Of a stretch of 64,000 bases of DNA, positions 20,015 to 32,091 are shown piece by piece; position 1 is the first letter of the stretch; the number at the start of each line of letters is the position of its first letter. The translations under genes were made by a program, and so were the position numbers. Origin of the DNA: Cephalotus follicularis (taxonomy: Eukaryota > Streptophyta > Magnoliopsida > Oxalidales > Cephalotaceae); contig BDDD01002125.1 in NCBI GenBank assembly GCA_001972305.1, positions 234,376 to 298,375 of the forward strand, given 5' to 3'. The notes beneath the pieces are model-generated. The model was not told where the DNA came from. It saw only the letters and a list, made by a program, of their open reading frames with translations, and did no database searches.

Positions 20015-20245
20015 TCACGAAATTGTAAGGTGTAACGAATTGCTGCCATAATCAATTCGAGATAGTGGAAACTCAAGGAGCTCCCTTGGGAAAAGTGGAC
20101 GTAGGCAAGAGTTAGCCGAACCACTCTAAATTCGGAGAAGTTTTTCTTTCCCTTTACTCTTTACATTTAAAGTTTTTAAATTCCCGATATTTACATCGAT
20201 ATTTAATTCACCCCCCTGTTGTATATTGCAAGAGTGTTTATTTCA
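20015..20245 (+). mobile_element. Ty1/copia-like LTR fragment replacing part of C pol
   Basis: A 231-bp segment with AAGTGGACGTAGGC...AGCCGAACCACTC and ...AATTCACCCCCCTG. It resembles the R-U5 part of plant copia LTRs and is related to bases 1-190. It sits exactly where about 965 bp of pol (seen in D at 58744-59692) are missing. No target duplication is visible, so this looks like a deletion repaired with foreign sequence, or a larger insertion later deleted. Confidence 0.6.
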
Positions 20246-21280
20246 GTGTCAGGATTACCGAGGTCACGGAATCAGCATGAGGCAGCGTGGGTAGTGGTGG
20301 ACAGACTCACTAAGTCTGCACCCTTTCTTCTGATGAACATGACGTATTCTATCGAGAAGCTTGCTCGATTGTATATTCGGGAGATAGTGAGATTGCATGG
20401 GGTGCCGATCAGTATTGTCTGCGTTCGAGATGCTAGATTTACTTCAAGGTTCTGGAGGAAGTTCCAAACAACGATGGGAACAACCTTGAACTTTAGCACT
20501 GCATTTCACCCACAGACTGACGGACAATCCGAGCGTACGATTTAGACTCTGGAGGATATGCTACGGGCTTGTATGATTGATTTTGCGGGGAGTTGGGAGG
20601 ATCATCTAGCATTGATTGAGTTCTCTTACAATAATAGTTTTCACACCAGCATTGGAATGTCTACCTATGAAGTTTTATACAGGAGGAAATGCAAATCACC
20701 TATTTGCTGGGACGAAGTAGGTGAGAGACAAGTGCTTGGACCGGACTTGGTACAAGAGATCACTGATAAAGTGGAGATGATCAAGAAGAGACTGCTAGCT
20801 GCACAAAGTCGGCAGAAGAGTTATGTCGATAGCAAGAGAAGGAAGCTAGAGTTTGAGAAGGGGGATCATGTATTCCTGAAGATCTCGCCTTCGAAAGGGA
20901 TACACCGTTTTGGCCTCAAAGGGAAGTTGTCTCCAAGGTATATTGGACCTTACGAGATACTGGAGAGAGTGGGGGAGGTAGCATACCAGATTGCACTACC
21001 GCCTAGTTTGTCGGACGTGTATAACATATTGCATGTCTCCATGCTATGGAAATACGTACCCGACCCATCTCACATATTGAGCTACGACCCTGGATTCATC
21101 AGTCCTAGATTGACATATGAGGAAAGGCCGACGAGGATTGTGGATCGAATGGAAAAGGTATTGAGGAACAAGACCATCCCTATGGTCAAAGTGCTGTGGC
21201 GTTTTCACGGAGCGGAGGAAGCTACGTGGGAGCGTGATGACGAAATGAGGGAGACATTTTCCCACTTGTTCGGAATGTAA
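20246..21280 (+). pseudogene. Element C: integrase core, C-terminus and chromodomain
   Basis: Resumes at [11 protein letters not shown] in the same frame as the upstream polyprotein. The first catalytic Asp (in MDFVSG) has been lost at the junction. [12 protein letters not shown] has Val where the second catalytic Asp of CDRD stands in D and [10 protein letters not shown] is intact and is followed by TAG at 20543 (Gln in D). The C-terminal domain (GDHVFLKISPSKGIHRFGLKGKLSPRYIGPYEIL) and chromodomain-like VKVLWRFHGAEEATWERDDEM run open to TAA 21280. The enzyme is inactive. Confidence 0.87.
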
Positions 21281-21312
21281 TGAAGGGCTAAATTCGAGGA
21301 CGAATTTTCTTT

Positions 21313-21325
21313 AAGGAGGGGGGAA
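21313..21325 (+). promoter_or_regulatory. Polypurine tract of element C
   Basis: AAGGAGGGGGGAA directly before TGTAATAACCGC of the 3' LTR. Confidence 0.85.
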
Positions 21326-23996
21326 TGTAATAACCGCAAATTCAATTCGTGAACCTTGTAATATTGATTAATAAAATGTGCACTCATTTGAGTTTAATGT
21401 CCAATTATTATAAAATTTGTGATTGGTAATTGCTTGGGATGAATGGATGTACAATTGGTAAAGTACCAAACTTAAGAAACCCTAAAACAACCATCGATAG
21501 CCGACTGTCACAGGGGAATAGTCGACTGTCTGAGGCGTGAGTGGACAGTCGACTACCCAATGCATCCAGTCGACTGGAATTGCACGGATCAGGCGCCTGG
21601 CAGGCGTAGAGACAGTGATGCCAAGTGGTCTAAAGGTGGCATGCATGGGAAATACGTGTCACCAGCTGCCATAACATGCAAGGGGAGTGCCTTGCATGTC
21701 CTCTATCCTCTCTGCAAGAGTTTCAGACCTACAACCTGCAAGAATCAAAAGAGAGAAAGGTGAGAAAGAGATAGAAAGAGATAGAAAGAAGAGAGAAAAG
21801 AAGTGCATGTGATGAGAGAAGGAGGAGTTAAAGGACTCTGGCGAATTCAAGGTCCCTGAGCCCTATATCAGTTGTGCATGAGCTGAGAGTAAGTGTTAGA
21901 AATACTTAATATTGAGGAGAGTTGTTGAAATTATTGGAGCTTGCATTTGAGGATTTGGTGAGCTCAAAGTGGGAATTGAAAGCTTAGAGTGCAAAAGGGG
22001 ACTTGGAAGCTTTGGACATCTCCTGGTAAGTTTCCCATTCGAACTCACTGTTAATGTGATGATAGTGTGACTAGGAAGATGTTGAAAACCTTCTATTAAC
22101 ATGGCTAGGAATCAACAACTTTTAGAATTGAAATAGAAAGTGATAATGGTTCAAGTATAAATGGAGATGGTAACCTCTAAATTGGAAAACTGTTGTTGTT
22201 AGTTAGTCTGATATAAGCTTACCGTTTCCCCTAAGCACAGCTATATATACCTTCTGTCAACACATTAAGATCAAGGAATCCAAAATTGAATGATAATTGA
22301 CATAGAGTTCATAGAGATGTGGTAAAGAGGATAGTTAAATGGCTTAATGAACTATTGTTGAATCACTGTTAGGACAGCTATTGTAGCTGGATAATCTAGA
22401 CAACCTACTGGTTAATGACTGAACCACATGCATGCACTGTATAGATTATACTCTTCTGGAATAAAAGAAGTGATTGGTGAAAGAGGCTTGGAAACTCAAA
22501 GAGAAAGATCATTCCAATTGATCTTGGTATAAGCTATTGAGGTAGGGGTAATGACATGTTTATGGAAGATATTTTATGCATATCATGTATGTTTATTTTC
22601 TGTATGATTGCATGTGTTGGATTGGATTTGTATTACAAATTGTAATACATAAACTGCTACTGCCTGCATTTCTCGGCAGAAGCAGTCGACTGTTCTTCAT
22701 GACAGTCGACTGCTCAATGCATCCAGTCGACTGTCAAAATAGGGCAGTCGACTACTCAACCCAAAACAGCCGACTGTTCTTGAGAGCAGTCGACTGTCCT
22801 GGGTAAAATTACTGATATAGGTCCTGTTTGGGCCCAATTGAATTGTTACTATCCTTGCTATTGTTCCTGTATATGCTACTATTAATTTAGTATATACTAG
22901 TGATTGTTATAAACAATATTATTCCATATTTCCAAAGATTGAACGAACTGTGTGCTATATGCACAATTCATGGTTTAACTATCATTTTCAAAAGAAAACT
23001 ACTGTGTTAAAGGAACTACTGATTTTCCTCCTATGTGAGGCCCTACTGTTTTGTTTCCCAAATTGGAAACCACTACTGTACTGATATCGTTTTCCTCATA
23101 TGAGATGTACGATCACTGAAATGTATATGTTTCTAAAGAAAACACTTTGATATTGCATATTATTTACATATGTAATATTACTATTGATTTGTATTGATTG
23201 AATTGATTGTCTATGCATATTGCCGATTAGTCGAGTGATGGCAAAAGTCACTGGCTAACGGAGGTGGTCCTATGTGCCAGGAGTTGGCTAGAGTACACAC
23301 CAAAACTGCCTACAATGCAGAGCTTGATTGTTAACTGCCCGCTTAATGCCGGCAGCACTGTTTAACTCCTATCATCAGCGGGGTTGGGGTGATAGCTAGG
23401 TGGCTCGACGTAGGCTAGGGGTTAGCGACGTCTTGAGCCCAATACTGGTCTTCGGACAACCACTGGACTGATTGATTGTACCCTTGTGCGGTATTCTTGC
23501 ATATGGATTGTTTATGGCCACTTGGCATGGTTGCTTATATATTGGCACATTTAAATGTTATTTTAGTATAAACTTTCATACATGTTGCATTCATATATTC
23601 CTTAGCATGCATTATCTTCCTACTTAGCCAAGTGAGGACAATGGCTAACCGCTACAATTTCAGATTAAGCGAAGACTTGGAGTTTGCTGCTGAAGCTAGG
23701 AGAGCTTCTAATTGTCAACTTAAGGTTGTTATTTCTGTTATGATGTACTGTATTTTGTAACGAACGGATCATACCCCGTTAATGTTGTATTTCCTTATGT
23801 GAGGATATTTGTTGGATTATGCCTGAACATAGTATGGGCTGCGTGCGGATGTCTTGTATTTATATTCCGGCTTATCTAATGCTTCTGCTAATTTATTTAT
23901 GAATAGTTAATTGGAATGCTGGAATGTTATTATGCTTATTTCTGATATCACCTTACATGCTTGTCCAATGTAAGTTGGGGAAAACGGGGTGTGACA
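21326..23996 (+). mobile_element. Element C 3' LTR (2.67 kb)
   Basis: TGTAATAACCGC...GGGGTGTGACA, followed by the TTGAC duplication. It carries both CAGTCGACTG clusters (21492-21580 and 22680-22800), a purine-rich block near 21740-21810, and TATA-like CTATATCA at 21863. It also has a GGTAAGT site at 22025 and CTACAATTTCAG ending at 23663. It keeps the 65 bp lost from the 5' LTR. Within the LTR I see no gene. Confidence 0.92.
22026..23663 (+). other. Candidate leader intron in the C 3' LTR (GT...AG)
   Basis: CTG|GTAAGT and TACAATTTCAG|ATTAAGC match plant splice consensus and stand at matching places in the C 5' LTR (15343-16981) and D 5' LTR (42959-44483). Inference only: no transcript data are available, and in full genomic RNA the segment would have to stay unspliced to keep the LTR whole. 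Confidence 0.35.
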
Positions 23997-24001
23997 TTGA
24001 C
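23997..24001. repeat. Right target-site duplication of element C (TTGAC)
   Basis: Pairs with 5035-5039. The A LTR continues from here with the same TTGACGCC motif family seen before the break. Confidence 0.85.
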
Positions 24002-24366
24002 GCCTTAACTTGATTAGGCGGTATTTTGTACGATTAGGATGGTTTTCGTCAACGCCTAAGCGATTGACGTCAATGCCATAACTGGAATGAGTTGATGTTT
24101 CGTACTATTGGATAATTTACGTCGACGCCCAAGTACACATTAACACGTAAACCTACTGGTTTCCAAGACATCAATGCCTAAAAGGATGACGTTGACGCCT
24201 AAGGTTCCTACCTAACGCGTCGACGCCAATATTGAATGTTGATGCCTAAGGTCCTTCCTTAATGTGTTAATGCCCTTTTTGGATATTGACGCATGAATGA
24301 TGTTAACGCCTAAGATACACGTTGACGCATAAGTACACGTTGATGCCTAAGATACACGTCGACGCC
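24000..24366 (+). repeat. Motif cluster 2 of the A LTR
   Basis: More than ten units of TTGACGCC(T)AAG, GTCGACGCC and decayed TTGATGCC spaced about 20-30 bases; the longest motif cluster in the window. Its first units are at 5010-5039 on the other side of element C. Confidence 0.75.
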
Positions 24367-25539
24367 AATAGTGATTGTTTTACATTCTGAGCATATGTTT
24401 GCTTGCATTTTACTGGTTTGATTCCTATAATCATCCAATGATTGTATTGATTGAGTGATTGCACATTATTGAACTGATATATTGTTATAGATATTATATA
24501 TCTATCAAGTGATTTCAAGTGATTTACTTATTGATACTATATGCATAATCAAGGTTTTCTATTACTGGTTTTAAAAGAAAACTAAGTGTATTGTTTTGTT
24601 TCCTCAAAAGGGAACTTAGTGAAGTGTTTTACTGTTTCCTCCAAGTGAGGCATAATCAAGTAAGTGTTTTATCGTTTTCTCAAAAGAGATTTTAGTGAAA
24701 GTGTTTACCGTTTCTCAAAGAAACCCAGTGTTATTTTATATATTATATATATGTAATTTCAGTGATTGTTTGTGATTGAAGTGATGACAATGGTTTAGTG
24801 AACGGAGTGTATCACTGACTACGGCGGTGAGTGGATGTGCCAGGAGTTGGCTCTAGCTTATTCACCAAATTTCTCTGCCTTGTAGATAGTGAGTGTTACA
24901 TTGCCCGCCAAGTGCCAGCAATAAGTGTTTACCTAGTCTATCACATCGGAGTGCATGGTGATAGTCAGGTGGTGTATCGGTTGAGCTGGGAGGTAGCACT
25001 AGATGACACCCACCCAGTGTAGTGATTGATTGTACCCTTGTGCAGTATTCTTGATAAGTGATTGATTGTAGCCTTTTGGCATGATTGCTTATATATATAT
25101 TCGTTATATATATAGTGTTTTAATGATATAATTGTCATGCATGATTACATTCATATGTTCATTGTCATGCATATTTTCCTACTTAGCCAAGTGAGGACAA
25201 TGGCTAACAGCTACAATTACAGATTGAAGTAAAGGATTGCACATGCTACTGAAGCTATACTTGGAGGCTTCTTATTTCAAGGTTGTTAAGGTTGTAATGT
25301 TATCGAATTGTATTGTAATGGTCATACTCTGTTACGTTATATTTACATTTCTGATATGTAATATATAACTCGTATTGTACTGAGTAAGCATGTAGTATGG
25401 GCTGCATGCAAATACTTTTATGTAATCCAGTATTATCGATTGCTTCCGCTAAAGTTTTAAATTTTATTGGATTTTATAAATGCTGGATTAACTGATAGCC
25501 ATGTTTTTTTTATATGGGATTTAAATACGGGGTGTGACA
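24002..25539 (+). mobile_element. Element A 3' LTR, second part
   Basis: Continues the LTR broken at 5039 and ends ACGGGGTGTGACA. It has a dense run of TTGACGCC/CGTCGACGCC motifs (24000-24366), then the CTTAGCCAAGTGAGGACAATGGCTAAC block near 25180 and CTACAATTACAG near 25222 that correspond to the C and D LTRs. Together the two parts give an LTR of about 2.48 kb. It is followed by GTCAT of the H element, the likely right target flank. No gene is seen. Confidence 0.87.
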
Positions 25540-25909
25540 GTCATGTTATACATCTTCCTCATAAAACCTCTGGGTTCCCTTTCCCAAGGAGCAACAAAAT
25601 CTGCTTCTTGACTCACATTGTGTTCCTCTTATTCTTCAACATCTCTACATGCTCGGGTACATCTAGTCGATGACCCTGCCTTAGCTTTTCCTGCCGATCC
25701 CCTCCTTCGACCTTCCATATCTACCTTGTATAAGGGACAACAGTCAACTATCCAATTTCATAATCGTAATTCCAAAACAGATGCAGCAACCAACAACTTA
25801 TCAATATCACTCAATTCCAATAACAATCTTATCCATGTCACTTAGTTCCAATAACAAAGGATCCAATCTTGGCATAGCCAACATAGCATGACCCTAATAC
25901 CACCTAAAC
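25540..25909 (-). pseudogene. Element H: gag start and leader (fragment)
   Basis: On the minus strand a degenerate primer site (25891-25902) is followed by leader and an ATG at 25718 that opens a basic peptide, MEGRRRGSAGKAKAGSSTR. It is similar in position and composition to the gag starts of B, C, D and E. The frame closes after 29 codons, near 25629. Element A entered just downstream (left end 25540), so the remainder of H is beyond the window start. I infer a gypsy gag from context; the peptide itself is too short to prove it. Confidence 0.55.
25891..25902 (-). promoter_or_regulatory. Degenerate primer binding site of element H
   Basis: On the minus strand TGGTATTAGGGT, seven bases from the LTR end; it resembles TGGTATCAGAGC of the other elements with several changes. 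Confidence 0.6.
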
Positions 25910-27405
25910 TGTCACTCCCCAAACCCCAAGGAAGACCCCAAGGTTCGATACGTGGCAGGTCCGTCCATAGGATCCTTCAGATACGTAGCATCATACTCCA
26001 AAATACTCTACAAATTTAAAACTTTAATATACAATATGCATGCGCAAGATCAACATACAACATTCATGCAAATAAGCCCAACCATATCCATAACACCCGA
26101 TACATATATCTTTTATGCGCTGCCACAAGTCAGCAGGTCAATAGCTGAAATACAAAAATGCCTCCTATACATCCAAATTTATATACACAAGGTAGATGGC
26201 AGAAACTGTACTGCTACTAAAAATCCTGTGCTACAATCCAGGCCGTTTGAACACTTTGGTGCTTCACTTGCACCTAACCCTTTACGAGAATGGGTCAGCA
26301 ACACATGGCTGTGTAGGCTATTCTACATGCAATGGAATGCAACAGATATAGCAGGTATATATGCATGACATGTTATATGCATGAATGCCAATTGTGGACA
26401 ACGTCAGTGTACCAACAGTCCCTAAGCGGTGGTATACTTGGTTAGTCCTAATCACATCAAAGGCCTTAGGCCTGCAGACACTCCATAAAACAATCCATAA
26501 CCATCCATAGGGTTGAGTACTTCTCTACCACTCCGACCCGAGATAGTACTTCCACCGCCTATACACTCTTTGTACCATAGCCGTGTGGAGCATATGATAA
26601 CACCGGCCACAAAATCCATACCGTAATGCTAGTCCCGAAGGTACCGGCCCGTAATACTAGTCCCGAAAGTACTAGTCCGTAGAAGGATATGTTCAATCTA
26701 TGCCATAACCATGTCATATCCATACTGAATCCATCCACAATGTCTTGATGCCCATAGGTCACCGAAAAAGGGATGATTGCCATATCCGTATAATATGTGG
26801 CCTACACCCTTAATACTTCATGGTGGAAATCAAGATTATGAATGGGTTATCCCGATAAGTCTCCACCATAAGAATCATCAATCATACCCGTACCATACCC
26901 GTAGCCCGCATCCGTATAACAGTAAAAATGATAGGGACCTAATATAAAGGATCACATAGGATCCACTCAATCAAAACCATTTCAAAACCATTTCCGTAAC
27001 TGTTTCCATAACCATTTTTCCATATCCATTTCCAAAACCATTTTTCGTTTCTTGGTCCCTATCAAAGTTATGAAAACAATAGAGAGGAAGTCTAAATAGG
27101 ATATCCACATCTAGATATCTCAATTGAGCTGTCCTAACCATTTTTGAAAACCATTTGTATAAAACCCTTTCGTTGAAACTTTCTTTAAAGAATCACTTTG
27201 AAAGTTGATTTGACGATTAATGATGTTAAAAGAGGTTTTCGATAGGCTACAAGGCCTTAGGGAGGCTTCCTATGGAATCCATTTGAAGAGAAAACCATTT
27301 GGGATTGAAAACAGTATAGTTTGGCTAAAACAGGGGCGCTAGGCATCGACGCTTCCGTGCTAAGCATCGACGCTTAACATCTAAACCTCGATGCTTTGTG
27401 CTAGC
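25910..27405 (-). mobile_element. Element H 5' LTR (cut by element I)
   Basis: On its own strand this LTR ends GGGGAGTGACA at 25910, just before the degenerate primer site. It contains CCGTAATACTAGTCCCGAAAG repeats near 26620-26680, the CCATTTCC-rich stretch 26977-27050 and GCATCGACGCTT motifs at 27345-27400. It stops at 27405 where the I LTR begins with TGTTCACG; the other part is not in the window. No gene found. Confidence 0.75.
26977..27050. repeat. CCATTT short tandem repeat
   Basis: About seven decayed copies of a near 10-base unit AACCATTTCC (ACCATTTCAAAACCATTTCCGTAAC and following). It is within the H LTR; no function is evident. Confidence 0.65.
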
Positions 27406-28424
27406 TGTTCACGATTTTTGAAAAGAATTAAATTTATACCACAAGTGTACGGTTGTGCAGTAACGGGTCAAACACAAGCAAACAAGTTAAATCAGTTCTA
27501 ATCTATTCAACCTAGGTAAAGTATGCAAAATTGAGGTTTATTATCGATCTCTACTCCTAAACATTCAAAAATAAAGTAACAACTTGAAACAGGCGTTTTA
27601 AGTGTCGCCGCTATGAATAAAGTCGTCGACGCTTATGATGAAAAATGCTGAAAGCGTCAACATTAACCGTCCACAAAACTAAGCAAAACACTAAAAGCAT
27701 CGACGATCTTTCGCAAGACGTCGATAGTTAAGCAAACAAAACTGAGAATTTAAAGCATGCAAATATGGATTCACAAGATAAAAATAACTGGATAAAAAGA
27801 CTTGTGATAAAATCGGTTTTAGGGTATAGAAACTAACCATAGATTATATTGACAACTGACTTACTTTGAAAGATCAAACCTTGATAACCAACGGTTGCTA
27901 GGTCGATACAGAGTGTGACTGTGATGACAAACCGTATGAGTAGTCATGCTATGTCTATACGGAGTGTGTTGGGCGTGACAAATCGTATGAGTAGACATCC
28001 ATTGATTTCGTGCAAGCATCATTCATTCAACAAAATTCTTCTTCACAGACAAAGTGTATGTGAATTTTAATTAGACATACAAAGTGTCTTTGATGTCAAA
28101 AAATTGAAGAACAAATCAAAGGTTCAAGGATTTTTATTGATGGAGATTCTCAGTACATCTAGTTGTTATTCTAACCGTAAATACCTTGAAAAGTTAGCTA
28201 GAAAACGTTGTTATAAAAACTTATTAAAGAGAACTAAAAATCGGCTAAGAGAATGGCTGTGTTGTAGGGTTTTCTTTTTCTTTTTTCCCTTTATATAGCC
28301 TTACAATCATATGCATAAAAGGAAAGAAATCCCTCAACATTTTCACTTAAATTACAACCAAAAAATTTCCTAAAATACAAAGTCAAAATTCTAGAATATT
28401 CCAATAATTTCTGAGATTCTGCTG

Positions 28425-28590
28425 CACGCGTTGACTCTTTAATGTTGACGTGTTGCTCTAAGCGCTGCCGATTTGCAAGTGAGCATCGACGCTTTAACCT
28501 CTAAACGCTGACATTTGCGTATAATAGTTGGCGCTTAAATTGGTTAAACGTCGACAGTTTGCTTTTAAGCGTCGACGCTTACTACACATT
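28425..28590 (-). repeat. GCGTCGACGC motif cluster in the I LTR
   Basis: Units such as GCATCGACGCTTT, ACGTCGACAG and TAAGCGTCGACGCTTA (perfect palindrome at 28566-28581). Companion groups lie at 27595-27735 and 31830-31950. They show that this motif class also occurs in a non-chromovirus LTR. Confidence 0.72.
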
Positions 28591-28953
28591 CTTGAAATTA
28601 CTTCGTGAAAGTTGACAGCCATACTAGAATAATGAATCAGACCATATTCATACATCAATGCAGAGCATAACACTGTAGATCACAACATTGCACAGCAATA
28701 AAGTGGTAGACTGGCAAACTAGTAGACTACTACAATACTAGACTAGCAGAGACGACGTGAAATACATGCCTGCAATGCCGACTTGCCGAACAGACGATAA
28801 AAAAAATAGAGCAGACTTGCCTACTAGCATCAATACATACTAGAAATATGGGTAGTGGAGCATACTTGGGAAATGCCAGGAAAAGAGAGCATACTTGAGG
28901 TGCACACTAGAGGTGCTAGTCGGATCAGAGCATGGGATATTGTATTGATAAGA

Positions 28954-31762
28954 TGACACGCCCCGTTCCCGACCACCCCCGCCGGAGGACGGCCGTGCCA
29001 GGAGGAAGGATTCTTCACCTGGATCCCTAACCTCAACCACCAAAACAGCAACATTCAAAAGCTTAACGCTCAAGCCAAGGAAGCAGGCGTGAAAATGCGC
29101 TACAGAGGAGAACGCTACTCTCCAAATGACCACATACTCTAAGGCATTAAACAAAAAGCCCCCGAGCACAGAAACGACAGCCTATCACTAACCTTAAGTC
29201 TGGGTTTAACTCAAAAGATCCACCAGGGTTCACAGTTCAAAACACCTTAAGGAACCTTACTGGTCAGAGGTTGGGAGGTCGGGCAAAACTAAGGAAAACC
29301 TTAACTCTTACCTAACGTCTGCGAGCTATGCCCGAGGACAACCAGACTTCAACTCTAAGGTCAAACTAACCTGAGCTGAAAGGTCAACATAGGGTTTGCC
29401 TAAACTAAGAACCTCACCATCCCTTCCCCGACATCTCAACAGAGGTGCCGCTACCTCCCTAAGGCCCCGAGAAGGATCTCCTAAAGATCCACCTAAGGCT
29501 TGGGCTGAGGAGACCTGTTCCTCTGCCAAAAGTCATACGACTCCAAAACACGCTCCTCATCTCCGCATCCTAAAACACTTAACAGAAAAAAAAAAACAAC
29601 AACATCAAAGGAAGATCTCATAACATAAAAGCATATAAAACATCCAAGTGATTTTTACACGATCCTCTGACAAAATGACGAGGACCCCCATCTTGCAGGA
29701 ATCATATACAAAGAAATAACAGAAGAGGTTACAGATCTTTTCATCAAAAGAATCTATACGAAAACCCCTAAGAATGGCCCAAAATGCATGAAGGTTGCAC
29801 TTGGCCGAGGAGCCATCCTAAGGTGCTTGCGTCAGGCATCTACCTCAGTCAACACGCTTTCTCTTAGTGGATCTCAAGAACTCTGCAACCTTGCCTCCTC
29901 TGCACACAAAACTGAGAGGGGATTAGTCCAAATGACTAGTGAGTAAGATCAAGGAAAATTCCTGAGCAACCTACCACCACTGGGTCCTAAGAACAAGGTA
30001 ACGTGCCGTGCCCCAACTGGGCTGAGGACACTACATATTCACTACTCAACAAGAGAAAGGTAGAGGTGAACATGTACAAGAATATCAACCATAAAAGAAA
30101 GTCCGAGGAGACATCGGAGCTACCAAACTCTATGACTGACCTCAAGGAAATATACTATCAACAAGTTATAACAAATATGCCAAGGATCCGAGGATCAACA
30201 AAATGATCAAGAGGAATACTGGTACAATATCAATCATAGGCACATACCCCACATATTCATGCACATATCATACTCACACATTTCCATAGCCGAAACCTCC
30301 TCAGCAACACAAATAACAGCTCCGTTGAAATCCATCAACATGGTCATGGGCTACAGGACTGTACACATCCCTCATATACGCATATAGACACCCACTTCTA
30401 GAGCACCGTATGAACATCGATGGAAGGGCTACGCGAGCACACCTTCCTCGGCAATCACACATTTGCGCACCTCACTACATGAACATCGATCGAAGGGCCA
30501 CACAAGCACTCCCTCGTCGGCAATCACGAGTTCAGTATTACACCATATGAACATCAATCGAGGAGCTAACTCGTTGGAAATCATATAACGCTAATATCGT
30601 CCAAGGGGCCCGCTCTACCCTTATCGAAATGACAGAGGAGAACTTCGGCTTAGAGGTAAGTGTATCACCACTTAGACCATCTCGGTCGGCAATCTCATGT
30701 CCGAGGACTCCATCATGGCTTGACTAAGAAAGTAGCAGATCCTCGGTTGCCCTCACACATCATTCCGTCATAGACCAACGAAATGAGCATATCCGGGTAT
30801 GGAACCCAGGCACAGTCATACCCAACAGTTCATCATAGACAATGGCACTACTGAATGGAATTGGGATCGAATACCCACTCCTCTGCCCGCCATAATAAGC
30901 CTCATACATATCCAAGTACCAGTAACCAATATCCAAGGAAAATAACACATGATATCAAGAAAGCATGAAATACATGGCAATTAACCCAGCATCGAGTCCT
31001 TTGCTTGAAAAACAGTATTTCAAACATGCTATAGACAACAAGACCACAAGAAAAGAAATCATGGACAAGGATAATATCATGAAAAGGCATATTCAAAAAT
31101 AGACTCTCAGTATCAATTGATAGAAAAGGGAAACATCCCACTCACTAGTATCTGCAGTCTTCTGCTAGCTTCCTTACTGTGCGGACTCTGCGCCTGGATC
31201 TTCCTCTACAAGATCAACACACACAGCTTAGCTATAACTATCAAAGAACATCCGAGGAGCATGCATGAACCACACACATGCACAAGGACTACAACTAAGC
31301 TCCTCCTCAGCGTAACAAGCCGTTACTCTAACGTCTAAGCTTCACACCAACACCAAGGTGAGGAGAACACTCACCTGCTAAATGCGTAGACTGGTAAGAA
31401 GGTTCAAACCTCAGAACACGAACGAAGCTTCAAGGATAGCGAAAAAGAAGAAGAAAGAAAACTTGGCAACCGTTCTTCCAACAAAAACTGATGAATGAAG
31501 ATTACTACTCTTCACATAGCCAAAGTCAACAAACCATAATTCTTCAAGGAGCTTCACTCTTCCCAAGACACCACTTAAGAAAATATCTTTCACCTCTCCA
31601 CTGCTTATTTGACACTTGTCCACCCCCTTTGTTTAACACATGTCCAACATAGCCAATGAGCCTTAGCCACCAAGCCCAAAACAAACTCAACCAAGGAGAA
31701 AAAGAAAATTTTTTCCCAAGGCCCAAACATCAATTTGTCCAAAATTAATGCGGGTAGTTACA
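28954..31762 (-). mobile_element. Solo LTR J (2.8 kb) with TAAGA duplication
   Basis: TGACACGCCCCG...GGGTAGTTACA is bounded by TAAGA at 28949-28953 and TAAGA at 31763-31767. On its own strand it starts TGTAACTACCCGC and ends GGGGCGTGTCA, the same terminal style as the chromovirus LTRs. No primer site, polypurine tract or coding sequence lies inside, so it is a solo LTR left by recombination of a full element. Short frames within it, such as 29326-29529, show no domain. Confidence 0.88.
30403..30590. repeat. 69-bp tandem repeat in LTR J
   Basis: Three diverged units, each starting ATGAACATCGATCGAAGGGC and continuing with a CTCGGCAATCAC-like end. They begin at about 30410, 30479 and 30547. Confidence 0.65.
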
Positions 31763-32091
31763 TAAGACCATTGAGTTCGTTGCAGAACAAACTTGGATAT
31801 TGCGGTATTTGAGTAGAGCAGAGAATGAGATAGCGCTTAGCAGAGAAGCTCTTAGTGTAAAGCGTGAAGGCTTTTAATGAACCGTCAGCGCTTTAAATAT
31901 AAGCGTCGACACTTACAACAATACCTTCGACGCATTATTCTGCAATTTGCGCCAGTTTGAGCGATTTTTAATGCACTTTGATGTTTTGCACTTTTTCCTG
32001 AAAATCAAATAAAAACTACCCAAGTAATCTGATCCAAGCATAAAAACATAATAAATAAGTCCTTAAAAACAACATATTTTTATGCTTAACA

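Larger units (their letters stand above)
5040..23996 (+). mobile_element. Element C, Tekay-type chromovirus, split by element B
   Basis: C sits inside the 3' LTR of A, with 5-bp duplications TTGAC on both sides. Its 5' LTR is 5040-5044 plus 14725-17314, the interior is 17315-21325 and the 3' LTR is 21326-23996. B lies inside the 5' LTR after only five bases. The gag-pol frame is continuous apart from nonsense codons and the 20015-20245 patch. LTR termini are TGTAATAACCGC and GGGGTGTGACA. Confidence 0.88.
27406..32091 (-). mobile_element. Element I 3' LTR (Tat/Athila type), interrupted by J
   Basis: Bounded by TGTTCACG (27406) and TATGCTTAACA (32091) on the plus strand; without J and its duplicated TAAGA it is about 1.87 kb. 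Next to it, on the interior side, is a polypurine tract. It holds AAGCGTCGACGCTT-type clusters at 27595-27735, 28425-28590 and 31830-31950, with the perfect 16-base palindrome TAAGCGTCGACGCTTA at 28566-28581. The short frame 28104-28298 shows no protein-like features. Confidence 0.78.

Noticed and set aside
25467-25845. Plus-strand frames around 25467-25845 as a host gene
   Set aside because: They cross the end of the A LTR into the minus-strand gag leader of H, so they cannot be one real gene.
29326-29529. Minus-strand frame of 67 codons in LTR J as a small gene
   Set aside because: It lies inside a solo LTR, has an opposing open frame of similar length and no domain; GC-rich sequence alone explains it.
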